The notes beneath the pieces are model-generated. The model was not told the DNA's origin. It was given only the letters and a program-made list of their open reading frames with translations, and made no database searches. The position numbers and the translations under genes were made by a program. A DNA stretch of 64,000 nt from Blautia caecimuris (GTDB taxonomy: Bacteria > Bacillota > Clostridia > Lachnospirales > Lachnospiraceae), in assembly GCF_024622975.1 (NCBI RefSeq), contig NZ_JANJZT010000010.1, forward strand, positions 1-64,000, in the 5' to 3' direction. Below, one piece after another: positions 25,899 through 34,698 of this stretch (the stretch's first letter is position 1; the number at the start of each line of letters is the position of its first letter).

Positions 25899-26554
25899 AA
25901 GGATTTTTGAAAAAAGACCTTGCCTTGCTTTATAATACAGGTAAAGTATATTTGGCAGTAATAGCAATGGGGATTGTTTTAGGACTTGTCAATAAGGAGA
26001 TGAGAAGTTTTTCTTCCAGTTTTATTATGATCATGCTGGCGTTTGCCGGAGCTTCTACACTTTCCTATGATGATTTTGAAAACGGAATGCCGTTTCTGAT
26101 AAGTCTTCCTGTCAGCAAAAAAACTTATATAAAAGAAAAGTATCTGATCTGTTTTTTATCCGGAGCGGTGGGACTTGTCATTGCGGCAGTTCTGGGAAGT
26201 GTGATATTTAAAATGCCCCTGATCCACGGGGAAGAGCCGATGCTGTTTGTTTTTCCTGTTTATTTTGCTATTGCTGAGATTATGACAGCGGTAATGATCC
26301 CTACGAGAATTAAATTTGGACCGGAAAAATCCCGCATTGTGGGAATGGGATTTGTTGTAGCGATTTTTCTGGCCAGTTTTTGTATCGGATATCTTTTTAA
26401 GCTGTTTTCTGTAGACATAGACGCTCTTATCAGAGACGCCCAGGAAAATATCCCCAAGCTGGCGCTTGTGTTGGGCGTTATGGTTTTTTGTATGGTGATC
26501 ATGCTGATCTCCTATACATTTAGTGTAAAGGCCCTGGAGAAAAAAGAATTTTAA
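25895..26554 (+). CDS. ABC-2 type transporter permease
   Basis: 219 residues with six hydrophobic segments (about 15-35, 38-55, 81-103, 115-135, 148-172 and 190-212). Seen between segments 2 and 3 is LSYDDFENGMPFLISLPVSK, a sequence typical of the ABC-2 permeases paired with YtrA-type regulators. It overlaps the ATPase gene by four bases, so translation is coupled. Substrate unknown; export or immunity is the likely role. No terminator is obvious behind it. Confidence 0.87.
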   Translation: MKGFLKKDLALLYNTGKVYLAVIAMGIVLGLVNKEMRSFSSSFIMIMLAFAGASTLSYDDFENGMPFLISLPVSKKTYIKEKYLICFLSGAVGLVIAAVLGSVIFKMPLIHGEEPMLFVFPVYFAIAEIMTAVMIPTRIKFGPEKSRIVGMGFVVAIFLASFCIGYLFKLFSVDIDALIRDAQENIPKLALVLGVMVFCMVIMLISYTFSVKALEKKEF

Positions 26555-26660
26555 AATACCTGGTCCGTATGTTTCCTGTAGAAAAGGCTCTGGAATTTTC
26601 CGGGAAAATAAGGTATCCTGTATAAAAAGTGATTTATCTGTTACAGGAGGAACGGCATTT

Positions 26661-27761
26661 ATGGAAAAAAATCAGATTTTTATAACATGTGGAACAGAGT
26701 ATAAGGAAATGACAAAAAGGATTCTGGAAGAAAGCGGGCTGGCAGAGCAGATTGGAAATAAAGCTTTTCGTATCGGAATCAAGCCCAATATGGTTTCCCC
26801 TTCTCATCCGTCTAACGGGGCAACCACCCACGCTGAGGTTCTGGCAGGCATTATTGAATATCTTCAGGAAAGAGGGTTCCGAAATCTGACGCTGATGGAG
26901 GGTTCCTGGGTGGGAGATAAAACCATGGATGCCTTCTATGCCTGCGGATATGACAGACTCTGTGATGAGTACGGAGTAGTCTTTCATGACACACAAAAGG
27001 ACAAAAGCTATACGGCAGACTGTGGGGGAATGGAGCTTCATATCTGCACCAGCGTAAAGGACATTGATTTTCTCATTAATGTTCCTGTGCTGAAGGGACA
27101 TTGCCAGACCAAAATTACCTGCGCCCTTAAAAATATGAAAGGCCTGATCCCGAATTCGGAAAAAAGGCGTTTTCATTCACTGGGGCTTCATAAACCGATT
27201 GCCCATCTGAATATGGGTATCCGTCAGGATTTTATTGTGGTAGATAATATCTGCGGGGATCTGGATTTTGAGGACGGAGGAAATCCAGTTGTAATGAATC
27301 GGGTGCTGACAGGCCGGGATCCGGTCCTGATGGACGCCTATGTGTGCAATCTGATGCATTATGAGATTTCGGACGTTCCCTATGTGGAACTGGCAGGCAG
27401 ACTGGGCGTAGGATGCTCTGAGCTTGAAAAAGCTGATATCCGGGCGTGTGGAGCGGATACAGGAGAACAGCTTCCGAAATCACGTAAGGTTGTAGAACTG
27501 GCAGATGCTGTTGAGGAAGTAGAATCCTGCAGCGCCTGTTACGGATATCTGATTCCGGCGCTTGATATGCTGAAACAGGAAGGCCTTCTGGAAAAGCTGC
27601 ACGAAAAAATCCATATCGGGCAGGGATTCCGGGGAAAAACAGGAGAACTTGGCATTGGACACTGTACAAGAAATTTCCGACATCATCTGGAAGGCTGTCC
27701 CCCTGTAGAAACGGAAGTATATAAATTTTTGAAGGATTACATCGAAAATCATCAGAATTAA
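26661..27761 (+). CDS. DUF362 domain-containing protein
   Basis: 366 residues. DUF362 core: IGIKPNMVSPSHPSNGATTHAEVL near 45, RNLTLMEGSWVGDKTMDAF, INVPVLKGHCQTKITCALKNMKG and IRQDFIVVDNICGDLDFE. The family occurs alone or fused to ferredoxin domains. Here the C-terminal region has a few Cys (CSACYG, HCTRNF) but no full CxxCxxCxxxCP cluster. Function is not firmly known. AGGAGGAACG precedes the ATG. It is a single gene with a terminator. Confidence 0.85.
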   Translation: MEKNQIFITCGTEYKEMTKRILEESGLAEQIGNKAFRIGIKPNMVSPSHPSNGATTHAEVLAGIIEYLQERGFRNLTLMEGSWVGDKTMDAFYACGYDRLCDEYGVVFHDTQKDKSYTADCGGMELHICTSVKDIDFLINVPVLKGHCQTKITCALKNMKGLIPNSEKRRFHSLGLHKPIAHLNMGIRQDFIVVDNICGDLDFEDGGNPVVMNRVLTGRDPVLMDAYVCNLMHYEISDVPYVELAGRLGVGCSELEKADIRACGADTGEQLPKSRKVVELADAVEEVESCSACYGYLIPALDMLKQEGLLEKLHEKIHIGQGFRGKTGELGIGHCTRNFRHHLEGCPPVETEVYKFLKDYIENHQN

Positions 27762-27766
27762 AAAAG

Positions 27767-27808
27767 ATCACCGGCTGTTCTGAAATTGCAGGTCAGCCGG
27801 TGATTTTC
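27767..27808 (+). terminator. intrinsic terminator after the DUF362 gene
   Basis: ATCACCGGCTG (27767) pairs with CAGCCGGTGAT (27794), followed by TTTTCT. The gap from here to the next gene is AT-rich with no further feature. Confidence 0.85.
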
Positions 27809-27985
27809 TGTATGCTCTGTACGTTGTACATATAGGAACTGAAAATTCTTTTATGCCCGTATATTACGGATTATATTACAAAAAATCCAGTATTTGATCA
27901 TTTGCGAAATAAAATATAAAATTTTAAGCAATTGAAAATATCTGTCGAGATATCAGAAAGAGACTCCATGACTCAGAAACCGGAT

Positions 27986-28582
27986 TCAGCATTCTCTGGC
28001 AGCCTCTGTGAGAATTTCCAGAATCTGATCCTGAGTAAAACGGCTGCTGTCAATACACAGATCGTACTGGCTGAGGTCTGTCCATTTGGCGTCCGTAAAA
28101 AATTCATAATAGGCCCGGCGTTCTTTGTCTGTACGCTTTACCATTTTTCGTGCGCTGCGTTCTTCTCTTCCGGTCCGTGCCTGTACATTTCTGACCCGGA
28201 GATCAAAGGGTGCATGAATAAACACACTGAGAGAACGGCCTTTCAGGATCTGGTTGGCGCAGCGTCCTACGATCACGCAGCTGCCCTTTTCTGCCAGAGA
28301 AAGAATGATATCTCTCTGGGCTTCATAGAGAACGTCATTCATGGGAACGGTGTAGAAGTCAGGGGTGATCTGAACATCATGATCTCCGGAAAAGCGCCAC
28401 TGATGGGGCTTTTTTTCGTCTACTTTTGCAAGCTCATGAAAAGGAATCTGCTTCTCTTTTCCTGCAAGCTCGATCAGTTCTTTGTCATAAAATGCATAGC
28501 CGAGCTTTTCTGCCAGCGCTTTTCCAAGTACCCGGCCTCCGCTTCCGTACATGCGGTTGATGGTAATAATACGTTTACTCAT
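27986..28582 (-). CDS. cytidylate kinase-like family protein
   Basis: 198 residues. P-loop kinase of the Cytidylate_kin2 type: ITINRMYGSGGRVLGKALAEKL at the N-terminus with a GSGG phosphate loop, then FYDKELIELAGKE, GRCANQILKGRSLSVFIHAP and the lid region RKMVKRTDKERRAYYEFF. The family is common in gut Clostridia and its physiological substrate is not settled. The ATG at 28582 has GGGAGG seven bases upstream; an in-frame start 45 bases further upstream lacks a site. Divergent from the SleB-like gene. Confidence 0.85.
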   Translation of the reverse strand: MSKRIITINRMYGSGGRVLGKALAEKLGYAFYDKELIELAGKEKQIPFHELAKVDEKKPHQWRFSGDHDVQITPDFYTVPMNDVLYEAQRDIILSLAEKGSCVIVGRCANQILKGRSLSVFIHAPFDLRVRNVQARTGREERSARKMVKRTDKERRAYYEFFTDAKWTDLSQYDLCIDSSRFTQDQILEILTEAAREC

Positions 28583-28806
28583 ATGGAATCCTCCCTTCTG
28601 AATACGCTTTTTATATGTTTTTATCATATCATAATTATCAGGTAATTTCTATGAAAACTTTTTAAAAATATGAAAAATATAAAAAGAAACTGCAAATATA
28701 TCAGAAAATACAAAACCACATTTTTTAGGTCCGGGAAACGAAATTACACATAAAAAAGAAAGAATAAGAGACTTTTTTACTGTCGGAACCAGTCGATGTA
28801 AAATGG

Positions 28807-28835
28807 TTGACGAAGTCATCAGATGTACTTATAAT
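28807..28835 (+). promoter_or_regulatory. upstream promoter in the 28.6-29.05 kb gap
   Basis: TTGACG, 17-bp spacer, TATAAT. About 220 bases before the next gene, with no ORF or terminator between, so probably a second promoter for the hydrolase. The rest of this 470-bp gap is AT-rich and shows no gene. Confidence 0.6.
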
Positions 28836-28954
28836 GAGTTTAGAAAATGTAATTTTTTCTTAAAAAATAATTTTTACTACATGAAAAAATCATGAAACTT
28901 CATGGAATTCATGTGATATAATTGGTGAAATAGTATAAAAACAAAAAATATAGC

Positions 28955-28983
28955 TTGACATATGAGCTGATATTAAATATAAT
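28955..28983 (+). promoter_or_regulatory. consensus sigma-A promoter of the SleB-like hydrolase gene
   Basis: TTGACA, 17-bp spacer, TATAAT: both hexamers are perfect. 73 bases before the ATG. Confidence 0.85.
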
Positions 28984-29056
28984 TTTCCTATGCATTACGA
29001 AAATGTTACAAAAGAAATAAAAGATGACATAATAAAAATGCAAGGAAAGTAAAGTT

Positions 29057-30013
29057 ATGAGGAACAGGAAAGTATCACAAAATCATGAATTACAGAAAGG
29101 GAACAAAACAACAGGAAATGCATCGGTACACGGGTTTCTTTCGCTGAGTGTATGTGCTCTGGCAGCGGTAGGAGTCCTGGCAGGCGGCATAGTGACAGGC
29201 AGTGACCGGGAGCATAAAGTTTACGCTGCTTCCGAAGCAGAAAGTACATATGATTTTTCTGAAGGTACAGATTATGAACTTCCTACAGGAATAGCAGGAG
29301 TAGTTTCCGGACTCAGTGCAACTCCGGCAGAAGGCTCTGACATATACCGGATCGGAACCTCCTGTGAACACGTTGTGGTAGGACAGAGAGTTCAGAGAGT
29401 TGGAAAGAGCGCAGAGGGAATTGATCTCAGTGAATCTATGGCTGCTGCTGTTAATGATTTTGATTCCAGAATGGTATCCATGTCATCCTCTGCAACTATG
29501 ATGTCAGATGAGGATTATCAGAATCTTCTGCAGATCGTGGAGGCAGAGGCAGGGACCGAAGATATCAAAGGCCGTGTACTGGTTGCCAATGTGATCATGA
29601 ACCGGGTGAAGCATCCGGAGTTTCCGGATACTGTAACCGATGTGATCTGGGAGTACGATAATGGGGTACCTCAGTTTTCGCCTGTGGCAGACGGACGTAT
29701 CAATGAGGTTACAGTTACAGAGGAAACAAAAGAAGCGGTCAGACAGGCACTGGAGGGTACGGATTATTCTCAGGGAGCGCTGTTTTTCATCCAGAAATCG
29801 GCAGCGGAAAAACACAACATTGCCTGGTTTGAAAAAGATCTTGTAAAACTGTTTAAACACGGCGTCCATGAATTTTATACCTATCCGGAGGAAGCGCCGG
29901 CAGATAAAAAATCCTCCGAAAAACAGAACACGGAAAAGTCCGAAAAAAATAAAAAGAACAAAAAGAATAAGAAATCAGATTCCGATCTGGTTCAGATGGT
30001 AAAAGCAGAATAA
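29057..30013 (+). CDS. secreted cell wall hydrolase, SleB/CwlJ-type
   Basis: 318 residues. N-terminal cytoplasmic stretch, one hydrophobic signal/anchor (about 27-47), a Ser-rich linker to about 150, then a Hydrolase_2 (SleB-like) domain: QNLLQIVEAEAGTEDIKG with the catalytic Glu, VLVANVIMNRVKHPEFPDTV and VPQFSPVADGRINEV. The tail is a charged Lys/Asn run (KNKKNKKNKK) likely to bind the wall. SleB-type enzymes are lytic transglycosylases in cortex lysis, but vegetative homologues exist, and the consensus sigma-A promoters here point to vegetative expression. Confidence 0.85.
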   Translation: MRNRKVSQNHELQKGNKTTGNASVHGFLSLSVCALAAVGVLAGGIVTGSDREHKVYAASEAESTYDFSEGTDYELPTGIAGVVSGLSATPAEGSDIYRIGTSCEHVVVGQRVQRVGKSAEGIDLSESMAAAVNDFDSRMVSMSSSATMMSDEDYQNLLQIVEAEAGTEDIKGRVLVANVIMNRVKHPEFPDTVTDVIWEYDNGVPQFSPVADGRINEVTVTEETKEAVRQALEGTDYSQGALFFIQKSAAEKHNIAWFEKDLVKLFKHGVHEFYTYPEEAPADKKSSEKQNTEKSEKNKKNKKNKKSDSDLVQMVKAE

Positions 30014-30027
30014 AAATGAAATACAGG

Positions 30028-30055
30028 CCCTGCGGAAAAGCTCCGCGGGGTTTTC
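30028..30055 (+). terminator. intrinsic terminator after the hydrolase gene
   Basis: CCCTGCGG/CCGCGGGG with a 7-nt loop, then TTTTCT. Confidence 0.8.
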
Positions 30056-30149
30056 TGTGTCTTTTTGTGATTTTACTATGGTATTTTGCTAAAGTTCATG
30101 ATACAATGGTGCAAAAATAAATCATAACAGAAGAAAGGCAGGAACGACA

Positions 30150-31640
30150 ATGCAGGTATTATATAAAAGTACCAGAGGTAAAAAAGAAGAAACAGTAACA
30201 GCCTCCATGGCAATTTTAAAGGGGCTTTCAGAGGATGGAGGTCTGTTTGTTCCTACGTCCATTCCAAAGCTTGACGTACCTATGGACCGTCTTTCAGAAA
30301 TGACCTATCAGGAAACAGCCTATGAGGTTATGAGCCGTTTTCTTACAGATTTTACAGAAGAAGAGCTGAAAGACTGTATTGCCAGAGCTTATGATTCCAA
30401 ATTTGATACAGAGGAGATTGCTCCTGTAAAAAAAGCAGGAGGAGTATATTTCCTGGAACTGTTCCATGGTTCTACCATTGCGTTTAAAGATATGGCGCTT
30501 TCTATTCTTCCTCATCTGATGACAACTGCAGCCAGGAAGAATCATGTAAAAAATGAGATCGTAATTCTCACTGCAACCTCAGGAGATACAGGAAAGGCTG
30601 CAATGGCCGGATTTGCGGATGTTCCCGGAACAAGGATCATTGTTTTTTATCCTAAAAACGGCGTCAGCGCCATTCAGGAAAAACAGATGGTCACACAAAA
30701 AGGTAAAAACACCTCAGTGGTGGGAATCACAGGAAATTTTGACGATGCTCAGAGCGCGGTTAAGAGGATGTTTAATGATCAGGAGCTGGCAGCAGAGCTT
30801 GACAGAAACGGTTTTCAGTTTTCCTCTGCCAATTCCATTAATATCGGCCGTCTTGTGCCTCAGATCGTATACTATGTTTATGCGTATGCAAAACTGGTAA
30901 AAGCAGGAGAGATCAATGCCGGTGAAAAAATCAATATTACAGTTCCTACCGGAAACTTTGGAAATATCCTTGCTGCTTATTATGCAAAGCAGATGGGGCT
31001 GCCGATTCATAAACTGATCTGTGCTTCCAATGAAAACAAGGTTCTCTATGATTTCTTCCGGACAGGAACCTATGACAGAAAACGTGAGTTTATACTGACC
31101 GCTTCCCCTTCCATGGATATTCTGATCTCCAGTAACCTGGAACGTCTGATCTACCGTCTTACCGGAGAGGATTCCCAGGCGTGTGCGGAGCTTATGAGAT
31201 CTCTGAGCGAAGGCGGAGAATATACGATCACCGAAGAAATGAAAAAGGGACTGGAAGATTTTTACGGAAATTACTGCAGCGAGGGAGAAACGAGAGAAGC
31301 TATCAGCGCTACATGGTACGGCAGCGATTATGTGATCGATCCTCATACTGCAGTGGCAGCAGGGGTATACCAGAAATATCTCCGGGAAACAGAGGATGCC
31401 ACTCCTGTTGTGATCGCCTCTACAGCAAGCCCGTATAAATTTGCAAAAAGTGTAATTACGGCTATTTCTGACAGATATGAGGGACTGGATGATTTTGCAC
31501 TCTGTGACGCGCTGTCTGCGCTCAGTGGAGTCAGACTTCCGGCAGCAGTGGAAGAGATCCGTACAGCGCCGGTGCTTCATGATACAGTTGTGGCTCCGGA
31601 GGACATGCCTGCAGCCGTAAGAAAAATCCTCGGAATCTGA
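30150..31640 (+). CDS. thrC: threonine synthase
   Basis: 496 residues, the long two-domain form. PLP enzyme converting O-phosphohomoserine to threonine. The PLP lysine is in LFHGSTIAFKDMALS (about 109), and the cofactor phosphate loop region follows ATSGDTGKAAMAGFAD. PTGNFGNILAAYYAKQMG and the N-terminal YKSTRGKKEETVTAS match the family. AGAAAGGCAGG precedes the ATG. A possible extended -10 (TGATACAAT) lies 44 bases upstream. No other thr genes are nearby. Confidence 0.95.
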   Translation: MQVLYKSTRGKKEETVTASMAILKGLSEDGGLFVPTSIPKLDVPMDRLSEMTYQETAYEVMSRFLTDFTEEELKDCIARAYDSKFDTEEIAPVKKAGGVYFLELFHGSTIAFKDMALSILPHLMTTAARKNHVKNEIVILTATSGDTGKAAMAGFADVPGTRIIVFYPKNGVSAIQEKQMVTQKGKNTSVVGITGNFDDAQSAVKRMFNDQELAAELDRNGFQFSSANSINIGRLVPQIVYYVYAYAKLVKAGEINAGEKINITVPTGNFGNILAAYYAKQMGLPIHKLICASNENKVLYDFFRTGTYDRKREFILTASPSMDILISSNLERLIYRLTGEDSQACAELMRSLSEGGEYTITEEMKKGLEDFYGNYCSEGETREAISATWYGSDYVIDPHTAVAAGVYQKYLRETEDATPVVIASTASPYKFAKSVITAISDRYEGLDDFALCDALSALSGVRLPAAVEEIRTAPVLHDTVVAPEDMPAAVRKILGI

Positions 31641-31703
31641 GGCGGAGCGAACTGAACCGTGACATTTTATATAAATTTTATTATTCACATTACAAATAAT
31701 ATG

Positions 31704-31732
31704 TTGAAAAAATACATATAATAGGGTACAAT
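31704..31732 (+). promoter_or_regulatory. promoter of the 6S-like RNA
   Basis: TTGAAA, 17-bp spacer, TACAAT. Start predicted at about 31739, where the RNA's closing stem begins. Confidence 0.75.
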
Positions 31733-31739
31733 AGTAATA

Positions 31740-31930
31740 ACAGAAAAGAGAAATCCTGGAATGTGCGAGGCCCCTTTTTATTTTGAACCTACATTGACAT
31801 GAAGGGACTCCAACATCGCAGATCGTGATGTCAGACCTCTCGTTGTGGTAGGCAGATCATCTGTTGAGGACACCCACCTGGCTTCGGCTAGGCGTCAAAA
31901 GGAAGGGAACGGCATTCCGGGACTTTCTGT
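31740..31930 (+). ncRNA. ssrS: 6S RNA (RNA polymerase-binding regulator)
   Basis: About 190 nt with no ORF, its own promoter and a terminator. The ends close on each other: ACAGAAA with TTTCTGT, then CCTGGAATG with CATTCCGGG, leaving a long irregular duplex with a large internal open region and an apical CCTGGC-TTCG-GCTAGG hairpin. This size and rod shape with a central bubble is the 6S architecture, which mimics an open promoter to sequester sigma-70/sigma-A polymerase. It was identified by shape and size only, without a covariance model, so another ~190-nt RNA is possible. Confidence 0.7.
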
Positions 31931-31937
31931 AAAAAGC

Positions 31938-31965
31938 GAGCCATATACAGGGCTCTTTTTTATTT
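31938..31965 (+). terminator. terminator of the 6S-like RNA
   Basis: GAGCC-ATATACAG-GGCTC followed by TTTTTTATTT. Confidence 0.85.
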
Positions 31966-32040
31966 ATAAAAATGATTCCATGATGTTCTGGCAGACATTG
32001 AAGGAAAACAAAAATACATGGTATTGCGGGAGGAAAAGAC

Positions 32041-33096
32041 ATGGTAACAGAAAGAAGTTTTGGAACACTGCCGTCCGGCGAGGAAGTAAAATGTTTTCAT
32101 CTGGAGAATGCCTCGGGAGCTTATGCAGAGGTGCTCTCATTTGGAGCTGTGATCACAAAGATCTGCGTGCCTGACTGTCAGGGGAACTTGACGGATGTGG
32201 TTCTGGGATACGATACACTGGAAAGCTATATGAAAAACGGATGCTTTTTCGGCGCATGTATCGGACGAAGCGGAAACAGAATAGAGGGCGGACGCTTTAA
32301 GCTGGATGGTCAGGAGGTAATTCTTGCTCAGAACGAAGGAAATAACAATCTTCACAGCGGCCCGGACGGTTTTGAAAAAAAACTCTGGACGGCAAAGCAC
32401 ATAGATCAGGAAAATAACAGTGTGACGTTTTCCAGGATCAGTCCGGATGGAGAAAACGGATTCCCCGGAGAATTCGATATCAGTGTTACATATGAATTTA
32501 CAGAAAAGAATGCTGTGCGTATTGTTTACACCGGTGTGTGCGATAAGACGACGGTTGCGAATATGACAAACCATTCTTACTTTAATCTTGCAGGTGAAGG
32601 CAGCGGAAATGTTCTGGATCAGTATCTGACCATTCACGCTCAGACCTACACCCCGGTAAGAGAAGATTCCATTCCTCTGGGAGAAAATGTTCCGGTAGAA
32701 GGAACACCGATGGATTTCCGGAAAGAAAAACAGATTGGAAAAGATATTGAGGCAGAATTTGAACAGCTGAAATTTACAGGCGGATTTGATCACAATTACG
32801 TGACAGACGGATATACTCAGGCAGAGATCAGAGAGATTGCCTGCGCCCGCTGTGAAAAAACAGGAATTGTGATGGAAGTTCTCAGCGACTGTCCCTGCGT
32901 TCAGTTTTATGCAGGAAATTTTGTAGAACAGGAGGCCGGCAAAAACGGTCATATTTATGATAAGAGAGACGGATTCTGTCTGGAAACACAGGTAGAGCCA
33001 AATGCTGTAAATGTAGAAGAGTTCCATTCACCGGTTCTGGAAAAAGGAGAACGTTATTATTCTGAAACCGTTTATCATTTTTCCGTGAGAGCTTAA
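32041..33096 (+). CDS. galM: aldose 1-epimerase (galactose mutarotase)
   Basis: 351 residues. Interconverts alpha and beta anomers of hexoses. Seen: GYDTLESYMKNGCFFGACIGR, NNNLHSGPDGFEKKLW, the catalytic His in MTNHSYFNLAGEG, FDHNYV, and the catalytic Glu region FCLETQVEPNAVN near 320. GGGAGGAAAAG precedes the ATG. It is complete and follows the 6S-like RNA. No Leloir-pathway genes are adjacent. Confidence 0.93.
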   Translation: MVTERSFGTLPSGEEVKCFHLENASGAYAEVLSFGAVITKICVPDCQGNLTDVVLGYDTLESYMKNGCFFGACIGRSGNRIEGGRFKLDGQEVILAQNEGNNNLHSGPDGFEKKLWTAKHIDQENNSVTFSRISPDGENGFPGEFDISVTYEFTEKNAVRIVYTGVCDKTTVANMTNHSYFNLAGEGSGNVLDQYLTIHAQTYTPVREDSIPLGENVPVEGTPMDFRKEKQIGKDIEAEFEQLKFTGGFDHNYVTDGYTQAEIREIACARCEKTGIVMEVLSDCPCVQFYAGNFVEQEAGKNGHIYDKRDGFCLETQVEPNAVNVEEFHSPVLEKGERYYSETVYHFSVRA

Positions 33097-33125
33097 ACAT
33101 ATTTTTCTGGTTTTTCTCATACAAT
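33097..33125 (+). promoter_or_regulatory. sigma-E-like sporulation promoter of spoIID
   Basis: ACATATT, 14-bp spacer, CATACAAT: a close match to the mother-cell sigma-E consensus (ATATT and CATACAnT). The predicted start falls at about 33131-33133, on the annotated ATG. Confidence 0.65.
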
Positions 33126-33131
33126 GATAAT

Positions 33132-34574
33132 ATGAGGAAAACCAGAATTTTTTTTAGATATCAGATTTTATTTTTGCTTCTTTTTTCGTGGATGATGCTG
33201 TTAAACAGGGCGGCAGAATCGCGGCTGAAAGAAAAACAGGAATACATAAAAGCGGCAGAGCAGCAGAGTCGGTCTGAAAGAGAGACTGTAAAAGAACCGG
33301 CACAGAATACAGAGTATCAGGAGAGCTTTGAATCTGAAATACAAAGCACAGGAGAGTTCTCCGGAGCCGGGGAAGAAAAAGTACCGAGTGCGGGAAAAAA
33401 CAAAGGCGCCGGGAAAGTGGAGACACGGGAGGAAAAAGCCGGAAACGGAGGTTCTGTAACAGAGGAATCAGATACTGAGGACGGGATGAAAGAAGCCGGA
33501 AACATACGGGTTCTTCTTATGACAACAGATTATCAGTCGTATTTTCATCCTCGGGTAACTGCTTTGCGTGATGGAAAAGAGATTGTCTGCAGCTTTGAAA
33601 ATATGGCGGCTTCAGAGGAACCTGTGGTGATACCGGCTCATGAAAATGGGATTCAGCTTACATCAATACAAAGGCAGTGCGGAAATCCTGTTTATCAGGG
33701 AAGTCTGGAGATACAGAGGACCGATCAGGGATTTACTGTGATCAATGAGCTGCCTCTGGAAACGTATCTGGAAGCAGTGGTGCCAAGTGAAATGCCTTCC
33801 GGCTATCATAAGGAAGCTTTGAAAGCTCAGGCGGTATGCGCCAGGACCTATGCGTGGAAACAGATGCAGGAAGGACGACTTTCAAAGTACGGAGCAGACG
33901 TAGATGACAGTGTAAACTATCAGGTATACCAGAATATCGCTCCTCAGCAGGCAACATCAGAGGCGGTCAGGGACACAGAAGGAAAAATTCTCTGTCAGAA
34001 TGGAAAGCCTGTTCAGGCATATTATTTTTCAACTTCTTCCGGCGTCACCAGTACAGACGAGATATGGGGAGCGGAGGAACCCGCGCCTTATCTGAAAAGC
34101 GTTGACTGTGGTTTTGATTCGGAAGAACCGTGGAGCCAGTGGGAGACAGAGATCCTTTGGGAAACGCTGGAAAGGCGCGCACAGGAAATCCAGGGAGCTT
34201 CAGGAAAGCTTCTCGGTGTTTCTGTTTCCAGAATAAATCAGAGCGGCGCTGTAACCGGGCTTCAGGTAAATACAGAAAACGGAGATTTTCTGGTTGAGAC
34301 CGAGTATGATATCCGTCAGTTTCTGTCCCCAAAGGGAAGTTTGATCACAGAAAAGGACGGGACTCAGGTGCAGGGAAGCGAGCTTCTCCCAAGCGCCTAT
34401 TTTGATATCAGCGCAAAGCCGGGAAATTCTGTGGTTCTCACAGGCGGCGGCTATGGTCACGGGGTGGGAATGAGTCAGACAGGAGCGGACAGAATGGCGG
34501 AACAGGGATATACCTGTCAGGAGATTCTTGAGTATTTTTTTAAAGATATTGAAATATTGCAGATTGGGGGCTAG
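33132..34574 (+). CDS. spoIID: SpoIID/LytB-domain sporulation protein
   Basis: 480 residues. N-terminal membrane anchor (about 8-24), a low-complexity Glu/Lys/Gly linker (about 30-120), then a SpoIID domain with the catalytic Glu in VVPSEMPSGYHKEALKAQAV, QVYQNIAPQQATSEAV, YYFSTSSGVTSTDEIWG and the C-terminal GYGHGVGMSQTGADRMAEQGY. SpoIID is a lytic transglycosylase for septal peptidoglycan during engulfment. The long linker makes it larger than the ~340-residue B. subtilis protein. No Shine-Dalgarno precedes the ATG, and with the sigma-E-like promoter the mRNA would be leaderless. Confidence 0.88.
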   Translation: MRKTRIFFRYQILFLLLFSWMMLLNRAAESRLKEKQEYIKAAEQQSRSERETVKEPAQNTEYQESFESEIQSTGEFSGAGEEKVPSAGKNKGAGKVETREEKAGNGGSVTEESDTEDGMKEAGNIRVLLMTTDYQSYFHPRVTALRDGKEIVCSFENMAASEEPVVIPAHENGIQLTSIQRQCGNPVYQGSLEIQRTDQGFTVINELPLETYLEAVVPSEMPSGYHKEALKAQAVCARTYAWKQMQEGRLSKYGADVDDSVNYQVYQNIAPQQATSEAVRDTEGKILCQNGKPVQAYYFSTSSGVTSTDEIWGAEEPAPYLKSVDCGFDSEEPWSQWETEILWETLERRAQEIQGASGKLLGVSVSRINQSGAVTGLQVNTENGDFLVETEYDIRQFLSPKGSLITEKDGTQVQGSELLPSAYFDISAKPGNSVVLTGGGYGHGVGMSQTGADRMAEQGYTCQEILEYFFKDIEILQIGG

Positions 34575-34594
34575 AAACGCCTCCGCTCATGTGC

Positions 34595-34623
34595 TTGTCA
34601 CAGGAATATTTTCATGGTATCAT
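34595..34623 (+). promoter_or_regulatory. promoter of the YihY-family gene
   Basis: TTGTCA, 17-bp spacer, TATCAT, 75 bases before the ATG. Confidence 0.6.
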
Positions 34624-34698
34624 AATAAAAGACGTATCTGACTTCAGACACTGGACAGAAAATAAACCGTCGTAAGCTGGATAACGGGAGAAGTAATT

